64,000 nucleotides of DNA from positions 154,475,571 to 154,539,570 of the forward strand of contig JAVGWX010000002.1 of the NCBI GenBank assembly GCA_036924085.1, in the 5' to 3' direction. This stretch comes from Ariolimax columbianus (taxonomy: Eukaryota; Mollusca; Gastropoda; Stylommatophora; Arionidae). Shown here in pieces: positions 55,004 through 64,000 of the stretch; positions within the stretch are counted from its first letter, which is position 1; each line of letters opens with the position of its first letter. The translations under genes were made by a program, and so were the position numbers. Below the pieces are notes generated by a model. That model saw nothing but the letters and a program-made list of their open reading frames with translations, was not told the origin of the DNA and made no database searches.

Positions 55004-55389
55004 TCGAAAAGAGCAGGTTGTCAGTCTTTGTCAGGACAAATGTCTTTAACGCAACAAATATCCTAGCAATAGTGGCCAAAAGGATGGTGAAAGGAGGCGG
55101 CCACTCCATCGTGCAAAGATACACCAGACCAATCACATGTTTATCTCCACCCTCGATTTCACCTATATACAAAATTAACTTTACACCCCCAGGGGAAGAA
55201 ACGAGCGACTAAAAGGATGAGATCTTTGTCCACAGTAATGCCATTTGAAATGTTAATAATTTCTGCATAAACGTGCATTGTTCAGCATCATTCGCCGAGC
55301 TTAACAATGGGGATCAAAATCACAATAATCTATTGTTGCTTTTTTAAAACCAAACTGTAATTTAATTTAAATTTTTTTAGTTTATCATG
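55004..55389. other. Unassigned AT-rich spacer
   Basis: No recognised gene or element between the rDNA segment and the RTE relic. Confidence 0.5.
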
Positions 55390-58300
55390 CCTTTCAGCGT
55401 CAGGTTATGAAGAGATTTCTAGAACGAGCTCCATTGTGTGCCTCATGCACAGTGGCATTCAGCGCCTCAGATATGTAAGTAAGCCACCTTGTTCGTAGTC
55501 GGTCATTGGCCTCAAATATTGTGTATCTAAATAGCATTGCTTGTGGTGGGGGGGGGGGGGGCTGTGTGGTGGTAGTCTTGTAACGGGATAAAAACCATTT
55601 TAGCTGCTGTCTTTTGATGTTGTCTAATACTGGTGTTGTTCACACTAGTCTTTTGATGTCATCGTTTCTGATCATGTCTCTATCTTTCGTCGACATTTCA
55701 CTTCTGTTGTTACGATTTATAGTTTTTCATTTGATGTTAGTGTCCCGTTTTGAAATTGATAGCGTAGTGTCGGGACAACAATCATGGCGTTTAAAGCTTT
55801 GGTAGTTATTGTAACGCTCTTGCAATTAAGTATTGATGTTCATTTCCTAAAGATCTGATTTGCCTTATTGCACCCTTGTTGATTTCTGCTGTGATTCTTC
55901 CGTCTGCTACATTCCCTGCGTATGTGAAATTGTTCACTTGTTTGACATACTGCTCTGCAAGGACGACAGTGGTTTTTACGCTTGTTTAGATATTGTCATG
56001 ACCTCAGTTGTTTCTACTCTCATTTTCATGCTGTGTTACTTACATGTTGTATTTAGTTTATCAGTGTGTTGTTGCACCTCTACACCTCTCGGTAGAACAG
56101 GAACGACTAAGTAAGTAAGTATGTCATTGCAATTATATTTCTGAAGTTACAATAACTGCTTGATCGACAGCGAAAAGGAGTTCGTCAAAGAGTTGATAAG
56201 TGTTGTTTCCTTCACCTGAGTTAGCAGTTTTACATATGTGGTCTACATATGGGATAAAGGATAGCACATCTCCTTGTCGTGCTCCAGATTTGATATGGAA
56301 TGTTTCTGGGAGACCGGTTATTGTTCAAACAGACCTGTAGCTATCAATGTCAAGACTTTTGATCATGTTATCATTTACTCCACAGTGTGCCAATATTTTC
56401 AACAGATGTTTATCTACCCGGCCAAAAACTTTTTTCTTGTTCATCAGTTTCCGCTGGCAAATAATTGTTTTCTCCACTAATTGTCGGAGAATAAAAATCG
56501 CGTTCATACACTTCTGTTCCGTCTAAAGCCCATATGTGTATCGTTGAGTAGTAGTGGTTCGATAACGTAGCGTAATCTTTTTTCTACTTCTTTACCAAAT
56601 ATTTGGTCACTGTGGCTTAAGAGCGATATCCCTCTGAATGATGTGGTCTCTTCTGCTACCCTTCCTTTTCCATATTTGAATTATCATTGCATTTCTCCAA
56701 CCTTCTTACATTTCTTGTGTAGTTCACACTAGGTTGTACAATCTATGTAGACACAATACCTCATTGTGTGCTTTGATTAATTCAACAGAAATTTCCTCAT
56801 GTCCAGAACATTTGTCGCAGCTTGTTCTGCACTTCTGATTTCTGAAAGTGTGATGTTTGGTTCTAACTTCATGCTTTCATTAACATTGGTATCTTGTGTT
56901 TCATTGTCCCACGTTGTTGATAAGTTGAAACATTCCTTACCATATTGCTGCCATCTGCTCAGGACTAGTTGTGGGTAGTTTATTGTGAATCTATTATTGT
57001 CGTTTATGATTTCTGTTGGAATATAGCAATTATCTCTGTCGCTCATACTTTTGAGCTTTTTGTAGAAATTTCTTGTTGCGTTTTTATAATCCGGGAAATG
57101 AGAATTTTCTTATACTCTTTCCAAAATTTATATTGAGCTTCCTTAATTACAAACTGTGTGTGCTTTCTCGCTGTCTTATTGTCGACCAAGTCGTGTCGAG
57201 TTTTGCTTGTAACCCATGCGTTGTATCCATTCTTCTTCTTAACTTAACGTCTTTATACTGGTTTAGAAGACTGCAGAGTCTGTATACAACCAGTTTCATT
57301 TATATCACCTTGCTCTAAAAGCTATGCGCATCCAATTTATTCTTAAATGCATTAACTGTCCCTGCCTCCACTACCTTCCCTGGCAATGCATTCCAAACAT
57401 TCACCACTCTCTGACTAAATAAATAATTTCTAAGATCTAATCTGGACCTTTCTTTAGTAATTTCTAGCTATCCCCTCTTGTTCTTCTGGGTGACTGTATT
57501 TAAAAAAAAAAACTTGTTATAGTCTAATTTATCCATTCCTCTGATAATCTTATAAACCTGTATTAAGTCACCACGAATTCGTCTTTCTTGTAGGCACTGT
57601 AGGCCGGTTTTTCTGAGTCTTTCCTCATAACTGTAATTCTGAAATCCCGCTATCAGCTTTGTCGCTCTTTTTTGTATTCTTTCCATTATGTTTATATTCC
57701 CTCTATGATAAGGACTCCACACCTGTGCACAGAACTCCGATCTAGGTCTAATGCTTTATACAGTTTGATTATCACTTTCTTGCTCCTATTTTTAATATTT
57801 CTTTATATCATACCTAACATTGCTTTTGCCTTTTTCACTGCTACCTGAACTTGCTCACTCACCTTACCTGTATGATCTATTATAACCTTTAGGTCCTTTT
57901 CCTTATCTATAATTCTAATTTTGTTCTCGCCAATTATGTACTGATGTACCACATTGGACCTACCCATGTGGATGACTGCACATTTATCTACATTCCCTTT
58001 GGTAGCTGTTTTTACTTTGTCGCTCCACCACGCTATTTCTAACGGCCTTGAACTTGATTGAACAGTTTCACGTGTCTCTTTAGCTGCTTCTACTAAATTA
58101 CTTTAAAATGTTGCCCATCCTTTGTCAACTGATTTAGTTCCTGTGGACAGTCTAGTAAAGCTCTCGCAAAGTTTCTTAACATAGACTTTTTGGGTGGCTG
58201 TCTCTTTAAGTTTGTTTATTTTGATGGATTATTTTGCTAACTTGCCCTGTAATCTTCGATGCATTTCTCGTGAACTCGCATAACCATAATTACCACCTTG

Positions 58301-58690
58301 TGATTTATATCTACCCATATGTTGGGTATGGCTTGTGAATGTATTACCGCTCTTTTCTTGTTTCTCTTCACTAGTATAAAGTCTATCTGACTTCTACAAC
58401 TCAGGCATGCCACCTGTACCACGTAAATATTCGTGATCGTCTATGCTGAAAGAAGGTGTTGGTTATGAACAAATCGTTCTGACTACATCGTTCTAGAAGT
58501 CTGCAACCACTATTGTTTTTTTGTCTTTGTCTCTGAAGTTCCCTAAGTAGTCTTCTACCCATTATATGTCAAATCCCACGTGACTTTAATATCGCCCATT
58601 ACAAACGTATTATCTCCATTTCCTTGGATTGTAACTGCTCTAACAGCTGTTCCCGGCTGACCTACCGTAGCAGATGGTGAAAGGGGTCTG
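55390..58690 (-). pseudogene. RTE-like LINE relic, split by a CR1-like insertion
   Basis: Minus strand: an endonuclease tail near 58400-58240 (CRSQIDFILVKRNKKRAVIH then IWVDINHKVVIMVMRVH), a linker with EIAWWSDKVKTATKG (58040), an interruption (57995-57245), MSDRDNCYIP to EIRSAEQAA, GISLLSHSDQIFGKE (RT, near 56620), LLFAVDQAVIVT (56185), where the catalytic FADD has become FAVD, and DMIRNDDIKRLV with RQQLKWF (55680-55610). It ends in the same region as the 19.5-kb relic. There are many stops and frameshifts. Confidence 0.85.
57245..57995 (-). pseudogene. CR1/L2-like LINE 3' end inserted in the RTE relic
   Basis: The minus strand reads CAVIHMG, KVSEQVQVAVKKAKAM, QVWSPYHRGNINIMERIQKR, ATKLIAGFQNYSYEERLRKT, GLQCLQERRIRGDLIQVYKI and the NVWNALPGKVVE-type end near 57385. 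It matches 28870-29600 at most positions. RTE sequence resumes on both sides. It is better preserved than its host, so it came later. Confidence 0.88.
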
Positions 58691-58974
58691 CACTAACTAT
58701 ATTCACACTCAAGCTAATTTAAGAAACACTATTTTAATGAAAACATAATAGAATAGATGCTTTATTTCAACTAACTATAAATTTGTTACAAATCAAATTC
58801 TCTCACACGCTTCCTAAAATACTACTACAACTTGAATGACAAACTAAAACTTGATAGACGAACCGAAATGTGGATTGTCACAGAATGGAAAAACCTGTTC
58901 AAAGCTCCCGAACCGCTGATTCCAGTTCACAGATAATTTGTATTCCACCGTACCTTCCATTAGCTAATTGTCAA
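58691..58974. other. Unassigned spacer
   Basis: No recognised gene or element. Confidence 0.5.
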
Positions 58975-59285
58975 ATATTGGTATGAAGATTGTACCAGAC
59001 CAACAATGCCACCCAAAGTGTCATGAAATATCGGTATGAACATTGTACCAGACCAACAATGCCACCCAAAGTGTCATGAAATATCGGTATGAACATTGTA
59101 CCACTTCAACAATGCCACCCAAAGTGTCATGAAATATCGGTATGAACATTGTACCAGACCAACAATGCCACCCAAAGTGTCATGAAATATCGGTATGAAC
59201 ATTGTACCACTTCAACAATGCCACCCAAAGTGTCACGAAATATCGGTATGAACATTGTACCACTTCAACAATGCCACTCAAAGAA
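58975..59285. repeat. 53 bp minisatellite, about 6 copies
   Basis: Unit: ATTGTACCAGACCAACAATG, CCACCCAAAGTGTCATGAAA, TATCGGTATGAAC. ACCAGACC and ACCACTTC variants alternate. Confidence 0.95.
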
Positions 59286-59429
59286 TCCGTCCCGGCTCCA
59301 TGCGGTGGCTCCCGAAATAGGCTGCTGTAGTGTAGTTATGCTAAGATAATAGAGATCGCAGTGGGGAGACAATCTCGAATAACAAGAAATGTCAGTATTA
59401 AGAAAGGCTCATAAGTATGTTCTGCTCCG

Positions 59430-60135
59430 ACAGAGTTTTGAAGGTTATTCTGTTCTCCAAGATATCCCTACATTTACCAGCCGTCAGCGACTTAAGCAGT
59501 TTTTCCAGAACAAACCTGGCTTCCGCAGGTTTTTTGACACTGAAGGCCAATTTTCTCGCTTCTCTGATCATGACTATAATTTGGCTCCAAAATCTAGCGA
59601 GTCCCGCATCCTTGGCTTCTAAACCAAGAGGACCATACAATACATTGAGACTATAATGTCTCTCGCTCTGGCACGCGACTGTGTTAGCCTTCGTCGATAT
59701 GACGATCTTCTTATCAAACCTGCCGACAAGGTAGAAGCGGTCATGTGTTGGCGTAAGGACCTATACGTCCATGACTGTAACTAACAACTATCCACCCATA
59801 ATTATATGCATCATGATGCTGCTGTGGTTTACAATGCCAATGCCCACACTCCCATTCTTGATATGGCTGAGAGCTAGCGCCTCCTCCAAAATGATTTGAA
59901 ACTATTCTTTGACAGACGCTTGGGCAAACCTTCTGTTTAATGCTCCCCAATATCCACAAGACTCAAAACCCGTGAAAACCCTTTTCTTTCGTCTTGTGTA
60001 TGTCATACCAAGCTCATCTCCAACTTCCTAGACAGCGTCTGCCAGCCCATAGTCGAGAATTGGCCCTCATTCGCTCCGGATACAATCCACGTCTTGATTA
60101 GCTTATCTCCCATGTTCTCACTCAGGAATAGCACA
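59430..60135 (+). pseudogene. Penelope-like element RT N-terminal and core relic
   Basis: Plus frame: LAPKSSESRILGF, stop, ALARDCVSLRRYDDLLIKPA, DKVEAVMCWRKDLYVHDCN. This is the Penelope RT1 block; its usual form is IIKPADKGGAVVV, and here the GG is lost. Then come RLKTRENPFLSSCVCHTKLI and SNFLDSVCQPIVEN, the RT2/RT3 region. The palm Asp residues and GIY-YIG are not reached. Stops are scattered. It lies next to a 46-bp array. Confidence 0.75.
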
Positions 60136-60179
60136 ACAACTTGGATTGAAAAACATATAGTAGACTATTTTCTCTATAA

Positions 60180-60575
60180 AATTGTAGATATTCTTCAAGA
60201 TGAAGCTTCTTAACATCATGGGATCGTAGCCAGGTTAGCCTTTCTTCAAGATGAACATACTTAACATCACGGAGTCCTAGGTTAGCATTTCTTCAAGATG
60301 AACATACTTAACATCGTGGAGTCCTAGGTTAGCCTTTCTTCAAGATGAACATACTTAACATCGTGGAGTCCTAGGTTAGCCTTTCTTCATGATGAACATA
60401 CTTAACATCGTGGAGTCCTAGGTTAGCCTTTCTTCAAGATGAACATACTTAACATCGTGGAATCCTAGGTTAGCCTTTCTTCAAGATGAACATACTTAAC
60501 ATCGTGGAGTCCTAGGTTAGCCTTTCTTCAAGATGAACATACTTAACATCGTGGAATCCTTGCTAGGCTTAGAAA
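60180..60575. repeat. 57-59 bp minisatellite, about 7 copies
   Basis: Units contain CTTTCTTCAAGATGAACATA, CTTAACATCGTGGAGTCCTA and GGTTAGC. My period estimate is approximate. Units are nearly identical in the middle of the array and diverge at both ends. Confidence 0.9.
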
Positions 60576-60879
60576 GTAAGCCGTGGTAGCCGTATAACCA
60601 TTCCTCGAACACTGCTGTACTCAATATTCTAGTGCTGAAATCCACCATCATCTTCTTAATACATGCTTTATCTAGCTGCTTCATGAGTCAAAATCGCACT
60701 CAATCACCACTTGGGTAGTGCTCTTGCTGTTACATAAAGTATGTTCCCCATCGACCCCAGCGTTGGGCCTATATAAGACTCAACCCTGATGGCCATGCCA
60801 AGAATAACTTGCCGAATATCCGACGCGCGTCTGTGTCGCTAAAGTAAACTTGATGAGAAGTCACAGGAATTGAGACTGA

Positions 60880-61370
60880 GCGTAGAGAAAATCAAATATA
60901 AAAATAAATGCAACTGACGGCAATCAGATTGTTTTAGGGGACACTTTCATGCACGATGTTACATTATTTTTACATCTTGGTTGCAATTCAGACAAAGTAG
61001 GAGGTACAGAAATAGATATCAAAATAAGAATACAAAAAGCTGGATGACCATTCATTGCACTGAGGAACTTATAAAGAAATTCAAAAGAAATTAAGTCCAA
61101 CACACAAACAAAATCGTCAACTCTAATGTGCAGTCTGTTATGTTGTATGGTTATGAAACATGGAGAGCAACAAAAACAGCAAAGAAAAAGGTACAGACTT
61201 TCATAAATGGTGCGCTGCCCCGAATAGAAAGCTTAAAATTGAATAAGATCACTAAAGTGGAACTGTTGGAAATAACTCGACATGTATGAGTGGAACATAA
61301 CACCAGGAGATGGCTCGGGCATTGGATAGGACACAGGTTAAGGAAACCAGTGGATACATTATAAAATAGT
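60880..61370 (+). pseudogene. LINE C-terminal relic
   Basis: Plus-strand pieces read KVGGTEIDIKIRIQKAG, TKIVNSNVQSVMLYGYETWR, KVQTFINGALPRIESLKLNK and RRWLGHWIGHRLRKP. These are the post-RT signatures (xxNSNVKSVLLYGSETWR, LQTFINxCLR, WIGHTLRK) common in invertebrate LINE polyproteins. RT catalytic motifs are absent. Confidence 0.75.
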
Positions 61371-63146
61371 TTATGTTCTGAAATTCTCGAGACAAGAGAA
61401 GTAATCGCGACAGACCAAAATCATACATGACGAAAAGAGCTCCAGAAAAAAAATATTAAGGGCAGAGCTTGCGCAAATGATAGAGGTGCATTTTTTGAAG
61501 AGCACACGGAGCTCACCAGTTTTGATTTCACACACAACACACCACAACAAAATACGCCAGACAATCAATAATTAACATCGAATAATAAACATCAAACAAA
61601 TAACAACAATTACAATTACCAATAAATACCAACAACAGACAAACAATAAACATACAAAAAACATTGTAAACGCAGGCAGTATATGACAGACAACAAACAA
61701 AAAATGACAAATAATAAACAAACATAATACAGTGAACAGCAACCTAAACAGCAAGTCAAAAATAACACCCACAAAATACAGCAAGAAGGAAAAAGAAATA
61801 AACAAACAAGCAAATAATTTAATACAAAATACAACAAAATCAATTAGCAATACAATAGAAACATAAAGTAGTTAACATCAACAAGCAGCAACAAAAAAAA
61901 GTGTACAAAATATCCCGGAATAAATAACAACAAATATATATTCAAAAAAGCAAAAATAAAAAGAAGGATTTAACGAGAAAAGGCAAACAACAGAAAACAA
62001 AACAATTAACGGACCAAAATAAACAACTATAAGCAGATACAAATTAACAACATTCAAATTTAAAATACTAAAATAACATTAACTTAAAAGTAAGCAATAC
62101 AAATATTTTTTTTTTAAACAGCATAATAACCGAAAGAAGTGCTGGACCTGTACTGCGGCATTTTGGATCGATAAGGTAAAGGATGAAGATGCTGAGTAAA
62201 CAATCACAAAATACAGAAATCGATTAACAAACAACAAACAGCGAGTACCACCAAGATGTGTGGGCAGATAGGCGAGAGACGAATGGACACACACACACAC
62301 ACATTAACACACAAGCAGGGACACGCTCACATATACACACGCACACGCAGAGACTCACAAATACCAACCCACAGACACAGATACCTGCAGACGCACATTG
62401 ATATACACACACAAATCTATATTCATTCAGGAAAGTAATTAAAACAACAAGACGAGCCAGCAAGAAACGTTTAGACAGATAAAACAGGGAAGTTGCAGGC
62501 AAAGATTACGTTAGTATATGTACTTATACCTATAACTAGGAACAAGGAAACAAATAATTGGGGACAGAGCTGCATGGGTAGGTCTTCGTTTACAAAGTTA
62601 TCTTGTTCGCCACGTGCAGATCAAAAGCTCTTGTTTACGCACATGACGTCATAACCATCTTTGAGTGAAACTCTCGAACCCTCTTGTACTGGCATTAGCG
62701 TCCTACGTATTCCCACCCACGGGCCACAAGCCACAACCCCGCGAGCGACAAGCTCCTGGTTCACACAGCATTGAAAAAGGCGGGCGTGTGTGAAGTGACG
62801 TCCTCTGACTTCTTGTTTCATGCCTAAGTGAGCACTAAATAGCTTGGCCAATCTCCAACACAATCTGACAACATCTCGTGTTTCTCTCCCCATTATCTCA
62901 TATCTCAGGAAATGTCTGGATTATTGTATCCAGGTCGACCCTCCATTTCTCATCATAATACAACTTCATCTCCTTTCTTTTAGATTACTTGGAATCCTGT
63001 TATTCAAACATGCATGCTATTGCCTGTTGCCAGGTAGCCGAATGCTTCGGCTCTACGTAGTAGGTATTTTACAACCACCTGCGGCTTGCTAGTTCTGGGG
63101 GAAGATACAAGTAATTTTGTTAGATTTTTAACTATAATTTTTTTCC
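61371..63146. other. A-rich and CA-rich unassigned DNA
   Basis: 61550-62100 is A-rich and poor in G on the plus strand, with AACAAACAA-type words. 62285-62425 is rich in ACACAC. 62640-62900 has more balanced composition, but I recognise nothing there. Val/Cys/Phe-rich minus ORFs follow from composition. Confidence 0.6.
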
Positions 63147-63490
63147 AAGATCGAGATGCTGAGTAGCGCATGAGCCACCCATAGCAAACTGTTAGCATCA
63201 AGTCCAGCAAATCAGAGATGCCAAGACCCTTCTATACCTCTACGCGGTGATCCTGGATAGGCTGCAGCAGAGCAAACTGGATAAGGGAAAGGGATCGAAG
63301 AGGGGATTCTGACCCTCTACTAAAAAAGATGTCTGCTGAAGCCGGATGTGTTGGACCGAAAGGTTCAAAAGTCAACTGTAAACTACGACACAATACATTC
63401 CGTTTTCTGGACTACATATTTATACGTGCCCTTCTTAGGGCTTGGTAGCGGGAGATTGAGAACGACCGAAGACAAGCCAAGCCAAACAAC
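63147..63490 (+). mobile_element. Family B element, copy 8
   Basis: GATCGAGATGCTGAGTAGCG, AGATGCCAAGACCCTTCTAT, GCGGTGATCCTGGATAGGC, AAGGGATCGAAGAGGG, TGCTGAAGCCGGATGTGTTG, GACCGAAAGGTTC, GTAAACTACGACAC, GGCTTGGTAGCGGGAGATTG and AGAACGACCGAAGACAAGCC give a nearly full-length copy without a GAA run at its end. Confidence 0.88.
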
Positions 63491-63592
63491 CATCAATTAA
63501 ATAGTGAACAGCAAGTAGCACAGGTCGCTTAAACCAATTTATATTTACCGTGTCGTATGACTTATTTGGGGATAAAGGTAAAGGGCGAACTT

Positions 63593-64000
63593 CTTCTTCT
63601 TCTTCATCGTACGCTGTTTACAGCGATATACGTTGCACTGTTTTATTTTGTTAAGCCTGTGGCTTAGTGCATCCGATTTCAACAAGCGTTTCTGTAGGTA
63701 TGCCCTCCCTAGCCGTTGGCTGTCCCCAGCCTAACAGTTGTTTTTGGTCAGAGTTGTCTATCTTAGGGAAGTTGTCTTGCAGGACTATCGAGTCTTCCCC
63801 ACTCGTGTCTTTAGGGTTTGGCAATGATATGATATGATATGATGGACTATGTACTAGTTTGTACTATCCCGGAAGAGAGGCAGTCCAGTGTGACTGTGTC
63901 TCAGGATCGTCACGTCCTGGCAGAAACGTAGCATATGCATGTGAGTGAGGTATCTCTTTGCTCCCTTTATTTTCTCGGCTCATCTGCAGTGATGGCATGC
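63593..64000 (-). mobile_element. RIME-like deleted derivative of the W LINE (runs off the window)
   Basis: On the minus strand the W 5' UTR (64000 to about 63675) runs through the start-codon core, where ATGCACTAAGCC closes the frame at codon 3. Shortly after CAGTGCAACGTATATCGC it jumps to ACAGCGTACGATGAAGAAG, the last bases of the LINE and its GAA tail (63593-63613). Nearly the whole 3.9-kb ORF is missing. Confidence 0.85.

Noticed and set aside
62256..62502. Cys/Val-rich minus ORFs near 62.3 kb
   Set aside because: Readings of CA-rich simple sequence.

Overview
The window is repeat-dense DNA from an animal nuclear genome. The 18S rRNA segment on the minus strand is metazoan. The mix of non-LTR retrotransposons, Penelope-like elements, tRNA-derived SINEs and very many minisatellites fits a mollusc, perhaps a heterobranch gastropod, but that assignment is inference. 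I found no intact host protein-coding gene. The one candidate host exon is a short possible terminal exon at 32327-32487.

Layout. 1-9.6 kb: short tandem repeats, a BovB/RTE-like RT relic, a hAT transposase relic, and three large minisatellites (58, 50 and 54 bp periods). 9.66-13.14 kb: a decayed EN-RT-RNaseH LINE ('LINE-1/W', plus strand) ending in a (GAA)n tail, followed by degenerate telomere-like repeats. 14.4-22.4 kb: purine tracts, several LINE 3' halves, a 56-bp minisatellite built from an RT catalytic segment, and a 5'-truncated LINE copy with a 16-bp target-site duplication (TSD). 22.8-25.1 kb: an 18-bp satellite and a 1-kb polypyrimidine tract. 25.7-33 kb: nested insertions, a mariner relic, a CR1/L2-like LINE, a SINE, and the candidate exon. 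33.4-38.9 kb: two more RNaseH-bearing LINE relics and a Penelope fragment. 39-47.5 kb: alternating SINEs and minisatellites, with a Penelope 3' end interrupting one array. 47.6-55.0 kb: the best-preserved LINE ('LINE-2/W', minus strand), with an odd 18S-derived tandem region, the 5' two-thirds of an 18S rRNA gene and its GC-rich external spacer upstream of it in the same orientation. 55.4-64 kb: RTE, CR1-like and Penelope relics, two more arrays, and a deleted, RIME-like derivative of the W LINE.

How the parts relate. The W LINE, a short non-autonomous family (family B, eight copies) and a tRNA-derived SINE share a core around the LINE start codon. The W LINE and family B also share CGAAGAAG-type tails. 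This is what an autonomous element with parasitic derivatives would look like (compare trypanosome ingi/RIME). The most unusual segment is 47.6-55.0 kb. Truncated 18S sequence is repeated with a conserved hairpin, lies upstream of a LINE whose only three ORF lesions are all Trp-to-stop, and the whole block is flanked by a possible 9-11 bp direct repeat. All coordinates and alignments are hand-read, and most element boundaries are approximate.
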